From NCBI GenBank assembly GCA_900088475.1, contig FLMG01001670.1:10408-42945 (forward strand): a stretch of 32,538 nt of DNA, in the 5' to 3' direction. Under the pieces are notes generated by a model. That model was given only the letters and a program-made list of their open reading frames with translations. It ran no database searches and was not told the DNA's origin. This document shows positions 12,030 to 22,033 of this stretch, piece by piece. Each line of letters opens with the position of its first letter. The stretch's first letter is position 1. The DNA is from Hyphochytrium catenoides (taxonomy: Eukaryota; Sar; Hyphochytriomycetes; Hyphochytriales; Hyphochytriaceae). The position numbers were made by a program, and so were the translations under genes.

Positions 12030-13036
12030 TTAGAAGTTCTTGTTCATTGCGTTCTGAGGTATGAGGGCCACTCTGTCTCCACGTCTGCTGGTCCCTGGTC
12101 CTTGATAGACGTAGATCACGGGCTGGATATGGTACCGAAGAATGTTCTCTACAACTTTTTCTGTTACTCCTAGGCGCTCCGCTATTGTCTTCGTGTCTGC
12201 CTTGTCCTCATAACTCAGCGAGAAGAGGCTCGATATCTCTACCGCGGTCAGTCTCTTTTTTATCACGGGTCGTGGACTCGGAGCGCTGGCAGCCGGGCTG
12301 GGGGCCAGCGTCATGCTTGGTGGTAAACGCTGCTCAAAGGCAGCAAAGTCCTAAGTCAAGGTCCAGAGAACAACAAGATAGTGAGCAGCAGAAGGCTGCA
12401 ATAAGAAAACAGAGCCTTGAGTGGAGTACACTTCGAAGCGGCGCACAAAGAAGCAAAACAGTCATAACAGAAGACGATGAGCAACCATACGGTTATGGAA
12501 AAGAGCTCGGAGGACAGTGTCACACATACAATCTTCCTGGATGTTCCTTGCGGCGCCGACTTAATATCCATTCTTGCCATAATTTGCTTGGCGGCGTCTG
12601 CCAATGGATCTGTGACGGAACAGCGCGAGCGACACCAGGAAGTAAGGGGTGATAATGTACCAACAAGCGCGAGGATGGAAGTTAGCCCGTGAAGGACGGA
12701 GCTCAGGTAAGGTCTGTAGATAGTTGCGGGCAGGCTATGGGAAGATGAGAACCATTTGAACCTCTCATAAGAAGAAGACGTGCGGAGAAGGCAAGAGCCT
12801 GAGACTAGGACAGAGATTAGAGACAAGAAAATTTTGCCTAGACCCCCTGACGCCGACGCACCTGTGCTACTCGAGACCACGTTCTTCATTTCTTCGGGCA
12901 CGTCTTGCTGTCGGGCTGCCCAGTGTGTCATTGAAAGGGTTAATCTCCATAGCTTTAAGTTGATGCATTCCACATTACAGGCTTTTCTTACATCGAGGGC
13001 TCTTGCGTCCGAAGGAGTCAACAGGCGTCGCGTCAT
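12030..13036 (-). CDS. Small protein with NDUFAF4-like C-terminal motif (tentative)
   Basis: The well-supported exon is 12030-12350, which is open upstream of its first ATG to an acceptor (ttgacttag before 12350). It encodes DFAAFEQRLPPS, a Pro/Ala/Ser linker, then KKRLTAVEISSLFS and TIAERLGVTEKVVENILRYH. This helix pattern resembles the end of the complex I assembly factor NDUFAF4 (a conserved VEAL..TAEKI....L....V..LL.Y arrangement). It could equally be another small helix-turn-helix domain. A candidate first exon is 12992-13036 (MTRRLLTPSDARALD, then donor gtaagaaa); the two join in phase to 121 residues across a 641-base intron. That intron is itself entirely open in one frame, so a different exon set is possible. 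The function is inferred from pattern only; the respiratory-chain neighbours fit but do not prove it. Confidence 0.45.
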
Positions 13037-14108
13037 ACCGCGGGCCTAAGTCAGCGAGTTTTTCCACAGTTTCCTATGTAGTCCCGGCAAAAATAGGCAT
13101 CAGCGCTGACCCAAATCAGTCTAGTCAAACGTCAAACAATGTGGATGTTGCCATTGTGTCCCATGAGGTACGGACGGCTCTTACCTTTGCTCCTCCTTTC
13201 ACAGCATGACCTGAGGTTGGAGGTGTAGGTATGTCCTTGCCGAGTCGCTTTACTCCCTCAGTGGTCAACCTTTTCGAGGCTCGCTGACCCATACTTACCA
13301 GCTCTGCTGTACCTCAAGGCCGACGAGGCCTGGTAGATTCCGCGACGCTTTCTAGGGATATAAGTCTTCTGTCTCCTACCTACTCCACCAGGCGATGGCC
13401 ACGATTAGCCCCGCATGTCCACCATACAGAACGAACAGCACAAGTTGCGCACTGCAGTGTGAAGAGGTAGGACCGGCGCTTGGTGTAGATAGGAACAGAA
13501 GGCAGAAGGTTCTTTAGGAAGACGCTTATGAGTCTTCAGAATGCCGGAGTCGCTCGTCTGGGAGCAGCATCAGAATTCTCTGACAACGGATCTGCAGCTC
13601 TGAGGGAGGAAGAGTTATGAAGATCATGAAACCTTCGCCGATGAAGGTTTGAAATGAAATCTTTCTTTATTGATAAAGGGTCTTGTGGTAGGGATGAAGC
13701 TTTGTGAGGAAACAATCAGAAGGAAATAAAGGCTTTGTGAATCTGTTGGAGAACTTGGCGATGCCCAACATTGAGAGGAGACGGAGATCAATCGAGGGAG
13801 AGAAAGGCCAATAGCAAAAGCAACAGCAGAGCCAAGAAGAGACTTGACAGCGAAGAGCTCAGATGCGTAGATCCCTGTCGGCAACACTCTTTGACGGTCT
13901 CAATTGGATTGAGCTCGACAATATCGAACCCTGTCTGTAGCTGATTGAGCCGCCTTATTCCTTTTCCGAGGTGGAGACGACGAAGGCGAGCTGCTGAGTA
14001 ACATCGTCTTCATCTGAGTATAAGCTCCGCTGTAGTGCTTCTAGTAGCTGCCCCGTTATGAGGGTGGCCGCTTAGATTAAGTCTGTCCAGCTGACTCGCT
14101 AGTAGAGG
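13037..14108. other. About 1.07 kb divergent intergenic region
   Basis: This region separates the minus-strand small gene from the plus-strand gene at 14109. It should contain both promoters. A minus-strand open frame of 87 codons at 13624-13887 has a hydrophobic stretch but no splice-linked partner or motif, so I do not call it a gene. No repeats stand out. Confidence 0.4.
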
Positions 14109-15041
14109 ATGGCAACGTTCACTGTGGTCCCCAAGCTCCTCTGCATTATCACCCATCAGACGCTGGAGAATGGGGGCAGACATGAGCATCTTGATCCTTT
14201 TTTCCAAGCCCTAGAAACCAAGAACATTGATCTACACCTCTGCTCCGACGGCGACGACTATATGAAGGCCGTAAGCTGAGACTTCGTTTCTCTTCTAAGC
14301 TATATCTGTCCTAACTGCCTACCAGTGACAACGTCTAGTCTGTCATAACCCTACCTCCCTCACTTTTGCCCTCATCCCTTTGTTTGCTCTCTCTCTCTCT
14401 CTCTCTCTCTCCCTATCTCTCTCTCTCTTCCTCTCTTTCTCTCTCTCTCTCTGACCCTGCTGTTTATGTTATTTTCTTTTGTCTATTAGTTCGATGCCAA
14501 GCTATATACTGCGGTCGTTATTTACTTCACGGGAGACAAGCAGAACATGACCCGCACGACGGACATTATTAAGCGAATTGCAGGGGTCAGAGGCAGGCAG
14601 TTTATCATTGTGTTCAACCCTGAGGCAGCAGAGTCCTTCCGCATACGGTGCGAGTGATGCTCCTCCCCTCATCTATCATCGCACTGGTTGCAACTAGACT
14701 CCTTCGCGCTGTTCAGCCAAATCGGCTTCACCTCACTTGGCTCCTGGGCACCTTATTTCGCTGTCCTTCCCTCTTTCTATCCATTCCGGAAGGCTCTTTC
14801 CTCTCTCTCTTTGTCCGTGGTGGGGATCTTCGTCTCTTGTTTGAGTGACTCTCCTAGTTCTTCCTTTCTGAACCATAAAGAAGTGGACATCATAAGGAGG
14901 CCCCGCTATCTCCTGCTACTTCTTACATTCCCCTTTCAGCGTCAGTGTCTCCTAGTTAGCACTAGCGATGAAACTCTCACTGGCTTTGGCTGCTTTTTCT
15001 TCCATCGATGTAGCGCATCTTGCATAGATAGCGGCGCGGCA
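14109..15041 (+). CDS. Unrecognised alpha/beta-fold segment, possibly the 5' part of the Nudix gene
   Basis: Exons 14109-14270 and 14490-14647 join in phase, beginning MATFTVVPKLLCIITHQT. They alternate strand and helix patterns: KLLCIIT, LDPFFQALETK, IDLHLCSD, DDYMKAFDA, YTAVVIYFTG, TTDIIKRIAG, RQFIIVFNPE. That rhythm fits a Rossmann-like, receiver-like or TIR-like fold, but I find no catalytic signature and do not name a family. An acceptor at 14716 then gives IGFTSLGSWAPYFAVLP and an open frame that continues without a stop into the zinc-finger exon at 15042-15232. The stretch 14810-15030 is CT-rich and its translation looks non-protein-like, so an intron inside it or a separate gene ending near 14850 remains possible. 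If exon 2 is instead not spliced it stops at 14657. The intron 14271-14489 holds a CT microsatellite. Confidence 0.5.
14386..14452 (+). repeat. CT microsatellite in an intron
   Basis: Interrupted CT repeats fill much of the intron 14271-14489, on the sense strand, upstream of the acceptor gtctattag. Confidence 0.8.
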
Positions 15042-16901
15042 ATGGTGACGGGCGCCGTGAATGACATCGTGCAGGTGATTCAGGTGCTGGGCCGGCATCG
15101 CCTGCAGCAGGAGCAGGCGCGAGCAGTGAACCTGCCTTCTACATTCTCCTGCCCTATTTGCGGAGAGGAGCGGCTCAGTGAGGATCATCTATGTGAGCAC
15201 TACCAACTATTCCATCAGAACCTCTCAAACAGGTAGGAAACCGACGGTAGTAGTTCGGTCTCTTTGCGGGATTATCCTTTTTGATTCTCTGGTCCGGCTA
15301 CTTCTCCATGTGCGCGGGCCCGTCTTGTGTCTTCTAATGAACCGAGTGAGCACACTTTCTCTTATGTATGTGATGTTTTCTTGTCGAACTCAGTCCCGAT
15401 TCTTATTGAATGGATGAGTTATGGTCTAGCATCGCGCCGTAGCCATCTTTCGTCCATCTGTCACCTGATATGCTGGACAATACGCTACACGAGAACTTTG
15501 CACACCTAGTGTTAGCCGTTCTTGTTGCGTGTTATCAAACATTCTCTTAGTTTTTAGTCTCTCCTTTGCGCTCTTCCCTCCTTTGCGCTTGTTCTCTCGC
15601 TGTCCCATACTCTTTTCTCCTGGCTTGTGTGGTGTTGCTCCTCCTCCTACAGCCATGCAGGTCTGATATTTGTTACGTTTGACCTCTTTGGAAATTTTGT
15701 TTGGTGTCATTGCTCCTACAGAACTGCCAGTAGATGTCCTGTTTGCGGTTCTAGTTGCGATAAGAAGAACCCCTTATCAGTCCATCTTCATGACATGCAT
15801 GGCCCTAACGGTCGTAATAAAGCTATGGTAAGCGAGAGACGACCATGCACCCACTCGCCTGATCCCCTTTGTAGTGGTTTTAGTTCCTCGTGAACACATC
15901 CCTCTCTCCCCATATTTCTTTCTTCTCCACTGCGTGGCACTACCCATCCGAGGATTAGTCTGGCATCTGTACTTCGCCCTTTTCTCGGACCTATGAAGCT
16001 GCGTGATGCCTAAATAGCTGTATGATACTTGGTCTCAGCATAGAAAAGAACGAGTGGTGCCCACGTATTCTTTCGCCCTCGTTGTCTGTATGAGAGAAGA
16101 TGGAAAAATGCTCCTTGTCCAGGAGCCAGCTAGTTGGGGCTGGTGGCTACCTGGTGGCCGTGTAGATCCTGGTACTCTACAACTCCTAGCATTTTCAATA
16201 TGAGCCTCCCTTTACTCTATCTTTCTTCTGCCCTGTCACAGGCTCTCTCCTCTCTCCCACGTCATCACTGTTCCTTGACACTTCTTAACGTTAGGGGAGG
16301 ACTTCCAAACGGCAGCAATACGAGAGACCTTGGAGGAGGCAGGTGTCAAAGTTAAACTTACAGGTGGGGCAGCCGTCAACCTCACACTGTACTTTAGATA
16401 GGCGTGAGAGAAAAAGATAAGAGGGAACAGAGAACATGGAAAGAGCCTACTTCGTTTACTGACTAGGCCAAAGGTGTCTTGAAGGTCGAGTATTCGGCTT
16501 ATGAGTGGGGCAACAGGCTGCGTGTTATCTTTCTCGCCACACCGGCCAACAAGACTCCAGACGGAATGCGCCCCAAGTCCATCCCAGACTTTGAGAGCAT
16601 GGGAGCCGTGTGGGCCACGCTTGAAGATGTTATGGAGCTAGGGTGAGGACTCATGGACTTGCACTGTTCCGCTACTCAGAACCTGAGGGAGAGGTGGTTA
16701 TTTCACCTTCCTCAACTCTCCATTTCTCGTCTTGCGCTCTCTCACTGGACTCTACGCCTTCCGTTTGCTCTGTGCCCGTCTAGCATGATGCAGAAACTAC
16801 GCGGGAGAGAGCCTCTCGTGTGGATGCAGTATTTAGCAAGTGGCGGTTTCGTCTTTCCTCTCTCTATCCTCTCAATGGAAAATGAGATCACTTTGAGCTG
16901 A
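15042..16901 (+). CDS. Zinc-finger plus Nudix hydrolase protein
   Basis: Exons 15042-15232, 15722-15827, 16039-16171, 16295-16374, 16467-16642 and 16784-16901 join in phase; from the ATG at 15042 this gives 267 residues. The first two exons carry CPICGEE..L.EDHLCEHYQLFHQ and CPVCGSSC....LSVHLHDMHG, two CxxC...H...H zinc-finger-like units. The third and fourth carry the Nudix box: GGRVDPGEDFQTAAIRETLEEAGV, matching G(x5)E(x7)REUxEExGU across an intron. Downstream are RVIFLATP, KSIPDFESMGAVW and LRGREPLVWMQYLASGG..FPLSIL, which are typical of a eukaryotic Nudix subgroup. Nudix enzymes hydrolyse nucleoside diphosphates linked to another group; the substrate cannot be read from sequence. The least certain junction is 16374/16467: a more standard donor at 16364 would break frame with the only good acceptor. 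A start farther upstream at 14109 is possible. Confidence 0.8.
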
Positions 16902-17989
16902 GGCAAAGTGCAAAGATCTGCTCTGATCCGGGCAAAGCATCAGCTACTTGTGTCGTTCAAGGAGCTGTTGCAAAGCCTCCCAGGAGGTTGCCATCTATGT
17001 AGAGAGGGTAACAGAAGGTTGGAGACACGGGCAGCGAAGTACGAAGATTCCCAGATAAACTTTGCCGACGCAGCTAGATCCGAGTCCGAGGGTGTGGAAA
17101 CATTGAGAAACGTTACGGAAAGTCCTAGGTCCAGCTTCAGAAGGAGAGCTTTTCCTCAATAGAGGCGAGAAGACAGAAGGGACAATGTAGGACCAACTAT
17201 AAAGCTCGACCGACGTCTCAAGTGGGCCAAAGGTCTCTGAGATAGATGGACTGGCTGCTGACATTGGTAGGGACGCATAAGATCATGTAATATATACTGG
17301 CATCAGTAGAACTCGTAACCCCTGGAAGTTAAGGTGGTCTCTCATGTGGGTGCATGGGCTTTAGAGCATGAGGATGATGAGCTAAGAGAAGTCCTAGTCT
17401 AACGATTACAACCGTTCACTAATGGAGTACCAGCACAGGCAGTCTACTGGATACTCCCTTCCTACTATCTTGGCTTCCTCGTTAACCCTATGTACTTCTC
17501 AATGTTGACAGTTTGAGTCCCCTGTCTTAGTACAGGGGTACGGTGTTGCCAGTGAGCCTCGCGCCGTAAAAGGTACCGTCCACGCTATGGACACCAGCCC
17601 GACCGACCGCATAAGAGAAATGATAAGCATTGATTACCAAGTCCACGAGGGCCAGGCAGTGGGTGCTAGCACTATATTTTGAAAGAGGAGTAGAGTCTTT
17701 TGAAATGAAGCCAGCACGGCTCAGATGTGGCGAATGTCTCCCAGTAGGGTGAAAAGGTAAGAAGCCACTGTTATGGTCTTTCACAGAGATGTTGAGATGG
17801 GTTAGGGACAAGTGTGAAGAGGCTGACAGTGATGCTTGCGGAAGGTGTTCCACGAGCCCCTTAAGGTTTGAGTTAAGGCCCCTTGTGGCACTCTGAACAG
17901 CACGTGGACTATAAGAACCACTGTTGCTGCCACCCCATGGTAGTCCTGTTGGCTTCTAGTCACTGATAGTCCTCTTTTGGGGAATGTCC
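16902..17989. other. About 1.1 kb with no recognisable gene
   Basis: This stretch follows the Nudix stop and precedes (in plus coordinates) the copia relic. Open frames of 84 codons (16908-17162, +) and 108 codons (17527-17853, -) show no motif. Part of it could be the decayed 3' end or long terminal repeat of the copia element, but I found no terminal repeat pair by eye. Confidence 0.4.
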
Positions 17990-18960
17990 ATAGTCAAGCT
18001 TTGCGCTGGGCAATCCCTCGGCGTTATCCCCTTCCACTTGTCCTCTCCTTTACGAAGAAGTACATCGCGTTCTATGAACTAGGGCCTTCGCCCGAGGATC
18101 TGGAACACTCGAGCTCTAATGTAAGACTGGTTGTTTTGCCAGGTCGTCCGTAGGAAGAGCTTAGGACTGGCCAAGTTCCTGCAGCATAGATCCAAACATT
18201 GAAGCTCGCACGCCCGCTGCCGTAACGAACCTCAATCTGTATCGCTTGTAGAGAGTACTGGCGACTGCCTTCCTGACCTCCATTCAAAAGCTCCTAGCTC
18301 TTAGGCACACAAATATTCAAAGTTATGGACCTCCTGCTGGTCAAGCCCTTGGCCCAATCCACATCTGCATAGTAGTTCTAGCTGGAGCGTGGCTGCAGGG
18401 TCGTTTTGTTCCCATCAAGAGCCAGCTGATAGTGTTTGCTCTTTGAGTTCCCTAGTACTTCTACTATGATATACACCAAAATCAGGCCTCTGGCTACCAT
18501 CAGACATATTACAGGCCCCGCTGCTTCGCGCTATGGGAAGGCGGTTAAGCGGGAATATTTCTTTAGCTATGAAAGATGAAGAGCTTTCCCTGTGCTAAGC
18601 GCTCTAACACCTCTTGTACGATTGTATTGGGCAAAGAGCCAATTGCCCTCTATGTCGGTCTCATCGGATTTAAATGATTAAAGGATTATGGAGGCAGTAA
18701 CCAGTTCACCAAGGTCCTCGACCTCAAAGTCCTGATGTGGCTGATTCTGAGGACGTTTCATATCGTTTCGGCATGATCGTTGGACTTGCCAACCTTCACA
18801 GGCCCCATGCAAGAAATGCCATCATCACTCATGGCTAAAGGAATGATCCCGCACAGTAGCTTTTCCCTAGCGTGAGCTCCCCATTGCTCTGGAGATAGCC
18901 GCAGTTATAGACTGCCCCAGATAACCTGCGAGATACGGCATCGTGCCTCAGATCAACCAG
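17990..18960 (-). mobile_element. Decayed Ty1/copia retrotransposon (reverse transcriptase end and RNase H)
   Basis: Reading the minus strand across frames and stop codons gives, in the right order, landmarks of copia-type pol. Around 18704-18735 is DFEVEDLGEL, the copia F.MKDLGEL motif. Around 18470-18540 is a GP..CLMVAR stretch where the family has GSLMYLMVATRPD. At 18332-18372 is YYADVDWAKGLTSRRSI, the RNase H D-A-D-W-A...RRST motif. Around 18240-18285 is EWRSGRQSPVLSTS, matching SWRSKRQ..VA.SS. Near 18060 is YFFVKE, matching the later HFIRE segment. Several stops and frameshifts separate these, so the element is dead. Only the 3' half of pol is visible; no gag, integrase or terminal repeats were found in the flanks. 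Confidence 0.75.
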
Positions 18961-19110
18961 AGAGTGTGTGACGCTTCACAGCACCCACATCAAGAAGAGA
19001 AGAAGTCACGGACACCTGGAAGAGGTAGAAGTATACCAAAGACACCTCCTGTTAACGAAGCACGCTGTGGCCCGCACAATGCAGCAGGAAAGAGGAGCTC
19101 CCATGACGAC

Positions 19111-19164
19111 GAGCAGCAAGCAGCGGCAGCAGCAGCAAGCAGCAGCAGCAGCAGCAGCAGCAGG
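19111..19164 (+). repeat. CAG trinucleotide microsatellite
   Basis: An imperfect run of CAG units interrupted by CAA and CGG lies here. It would encode poly-Gln, poly-Ala or poly-Ser depending on frame, but there is no supporting gene model around it, so it is treated as intergenic. Confidence 0.8.
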
Positions 19165-19581
19165 AGCTAGCGCTGGTCTCCGTCAATGTTTCAATGAGAG
19201 GCGGAGTCTTCAGTAAGATGACCACTGGGAAACAAGATAAGTTGTGACGATTGAAGAATGATGGCCGGTAACGTCCAGATGTCAGTTGGGTATTGAACAC
19301 CTAGAGAACTGTACCTTTCTGTCTCTCTCTCTCTACTTCTATGCCTCTATCTCTTGTTTCCCTGAAGCCTTGTATTATACCTACTCTTTCTAGCGTAAAT
19401 TCCCCTCTATCTCGCAAACTACTGCCACCACCCTTAGAGTTCTCCTCTTGCCTCTGAGTCTTCTATCTCACCTCCCAGCGCGCTGTATTAAGCCCTCTGA
19501 AGAACGACTCTACCTCGCATATCAGCCCCTCTGTCTCTCAAGTCAACAACCACGCTTTGGCCCATCAGTTTGTACAGACAA

Positions 19582-19587
19582 NNNNNN
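19582..19587. other. Six-base assembly gap (N)
   Basis: Six N bases interrupt the sequence immediately before a perfect CT run, a common place for assembly failure. The true length of the repeat is therefore unknown. Confidence 0.99.
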
Positions 19588-19624
<37 letters not shown>

Positions 19625-19628
19625 CTCT
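19588..19628 (+). repeat. CT microsatellite next to the gap
   Basis: A perfect CT run of about 30 bases begins directly after the N gap and grades into CT-rich sequence up to about 19830. The long open frames that cross it are repeat translations. Confidence 0.85.
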
Positions 19629-20020
19629 GTGTATTGGTGTCTCTCTCTTCCCCTCGTTCTTGGGTATCGCTTCGGTCCTTTGACCTTCATCTGTCCTGTT
19701 CCTCCTCCTTTCTTCTTCGTTCTCCAGCTGTCACTGACCTTCCCTTCGCCTTGTTGCTCTCCTTTACTGTCTCTCTCCAGGTTCCTTCTCAACTTTCTCT
19801 CTTCATATCCAGTTTCTCGTCTCTGTAACTCTCCAGGAAGCTTTTCCCAGTCGGCCTGCTTGCACCATCGTTGTGTGATCAGTCTTGAACTGCTATAAGC
19901 CTTCTCATACCCGCGTTTGGTCTCGCACCTTTGACGTCAGCAACCGCGCACATCCTAGGTGTGCACACAGTTTCCCTCAGCAGCTTGCCAATATCCGCTA
20001 AGATTGCAGAGTTCAACGGA

Positions 20021-20086
20021 CAGGACAGGCTTTACACTCTTCTGGTCGCAGTTACACTCAGGACAGGCTTTACATTCTTCTGGTCG
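20021..20086 (+). repeat. Tandem direct repeat upstream of the alpha/beta hydrolase start
   Basis: A 28-base unit beginning caggacaggctttaca and ending tcttctggtcg occurs at 20021-20048 and 20059-20086 with one mismatch, a 38-base period. It ends 22 bases before the ATG at 20109, so it lies in the 5' UTR or core promoter. Confidence 0.75.
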
Positions 20087-20108
20087 TTCAGAGCGCTCTC
20101 CTTGGAAG

Positions 20109-21451
20109 ATGGCGCTAATTCTCCGTCGTGCAGCTTTGAGAAGCCGTGAGATTCCTGTTACCAAGTCTCTGCTGCACTATCAAGCTGCATCTGTGTCCAG
20201 CGTCGCCTCTCCAGCCGAGGATGTTGCCCTAGACAGCCAGGAAGTGACTCCATCCGATCCTGAGAAGCTCTCACTCTCCATTGGAAGTGGGCATACTGTT
20301 CGGTATACGGACAAAGGCAGTGGGGACCTTGTCGTTGCTCTCCATGGCTCTCCTGGCTCTGCTAGGGACTTCCGATGGCTGGGGACACACCTAGAAAGTA
20401 TGGCGAGGCTTGTTCGAATTGATTTGCCCGGACAGGGAGATACACCGCTGCACAAAGCGGGTTATGAAGGCCTTACGATCGAAGAAACGGCAGAGGTGGT
20501 CAGCCGTACAATGGACACGATCCTAGAGCGAGAGGGAGATGGTAAGGAAGAGCTGAGAGTTTCTCTAGGTCGATACTGCCACCCCTGTGACTTAGAGTTC
20601 TGTCCTTCAAGCTTCGTCCTGTAAATTCAGTCACTTGCCTTCTCCATACTTCCAGTTTGTCATGATGGCTCTTCCCTCCTCTTCCCCACTGATCCTCTCT
20701 CTTTTTGGCTGCCTTTAACTCTTCTCTACCCATCAATGTGTGCTTAGGGACTCGAAAGTACGTCGTGGTGGGACATTCAATTGGTGGTCCTCTTGCTATC
20801 AAGCTAGGAGCTGTGGACCCACGCGTCAAGGGTGTCGCTGTACTAAACCCTGTCTGCGTGACTCCTCACAAAGGGCTCGGACCTAAATGGCTAAGGGACT
20901 TCGCTGGACTTCAGATAAAGAGGGACAGCGCGCTGCTGCCATTCTTAAAGCCGATCATTAAAACTTTCTATAAAATCAGCGGCTTCTCGAGCTCCATTCC
21001 TCTGGAGGAGCTACTAGTGGCAGTGGTTCGGGCTCACGAGCTGGACTTTAGGCAGCTGAGAGCAAATGCTGAGAATCTGAAGGTGAGAGGTTTCTGTCGC
21101 TATGAAAATGAGCCAGTCCTGCCTGTTTGTTCTGATGACCTTTGTCACCGTCACTTGATGCCTATAGTTAATCGTGTTCCACTGCTGTAATCATTCTTTG
21201 GCCTTTATATTGTCTTTGTTCTATCATTTTCCCCTAATCGACCTAAGTCGAGTTGTCTCTGCTCGTAGCTTCCTGCCTTCATGGCGTGGGCTGAGGATGA
21301 TCCTCTCATCCAACCCCATATCTCAGAGGAGCTGGCCACTATTCTTCCTGCAGGGCCTCGGTTAGGCTACAAGAAGGGAGGCCACAACGTGCAGAAGACT
21401 CAGGCCGAAGAGGTTGCCCAGAAACTTCACCAATGGATGAGAACTCTTTGA
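20109..21451 (+). CDS. Alpha/beta hydrolase-fold protein
   Basis: Exons 20109-20541, 20748-21082 and 21269-21451 join in phase to give 316 residues. The fold is shown by the oxyanion motif HGSPGSARDFRWL, the strand LVRIDLPGQGDTP, the nucleophile elbow VVVGHSIGGPLA (Ser in G-H-S-x-G-G), the acid turn AWAEDDPLI, and the C-terminal GGHNVQKTQAEEV, which supplies the catalytic His. The triad is thus complete and the enzyme is probably an active esterase, epoxide hydrolase-like or lipase-like enzyme. The substrate cannot be told. The first 30 or so residues (MALILRRAALRSREIPVTKS) are basic and Ser/Ala-rich, consistent with mitochondrial or plastid import. The start is the only ATG upstream of the domain in this frame. 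It is convergent with the LicD-like gene. Confidence 0.92.
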
Positions 21452-22033
21452 ATAGCCAGAGGAATGGCGGGACACAGAGTGGTCATGAGACCCCAGCTAG
21501 AAACAGAGTTCCCAAAGTAATATGCCCAGACTCTTTAGGGGTTGAGAGTCCTCCTTTTCTGTTCTAGGGATGGGAAAGGGATGATGAGGATCCTCTTCGG
21601 TTAACCTAGATTACTCTTATTTAATGCAACTAGCGCCATCGATCTGGCCAAGTGGTACGTTTTGTTAGCGCTTCTCCTGATCTTCTATCATGCCTAGCTT
21701 CCTATTTGCTATCTTTATCTTCTCCGTAACTATTCAAAGCCTAGAGGCAGGAGGCTAGGTTTGAACGGGAACAAGGTCATTTCTCTGTTTTTTTAGTAAA
21801 ACGTTACTAGTGCCCATTCGGACAGTGAGCAGAGGGCACTTCCACTCCACAGAACACACATAAAAAGCGAGACGACCCCAGAACGAGGAAGCACAGACTA
21901 TGCTTCTAAACGACTCACAGGCTTCCCACATACAGATCCATAATTGACCTGTTGAGCTCCGTTGCCCATGAGAGCAGCTAAGCGATGAGCCCATTCCTTG
22001 TCCCATGACATGGCCTTTTCATAGGCTTTGGTG
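21452..22033. other. Intergenic region between convergent genes
   Basis: The 582 bases contain the 3' ends of the alpha/beta hydrolase gene and the LicD-like gene. Open frames are below 85 codons and have no motif. No RNA gene or repeat is seen. Confidence 0.45.

Noticed and set aside
14490-14657. Dynein light chain roadblock-type protein
   Set aside because: The short exon pattern suggested it at first, but the translated sequence lacks the family's conserved residues.
17527-17853. 108-codon minus-strand frame as a gene
   Set aside because: No recognisable domain and it borders the copia relic; may be decayed element sequence.
19448-19898. Ser/Leu-rich plus-strand frames of 113-126 codons
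   Set aside because: They are translations of CT-rich repeat and cross the N gap.
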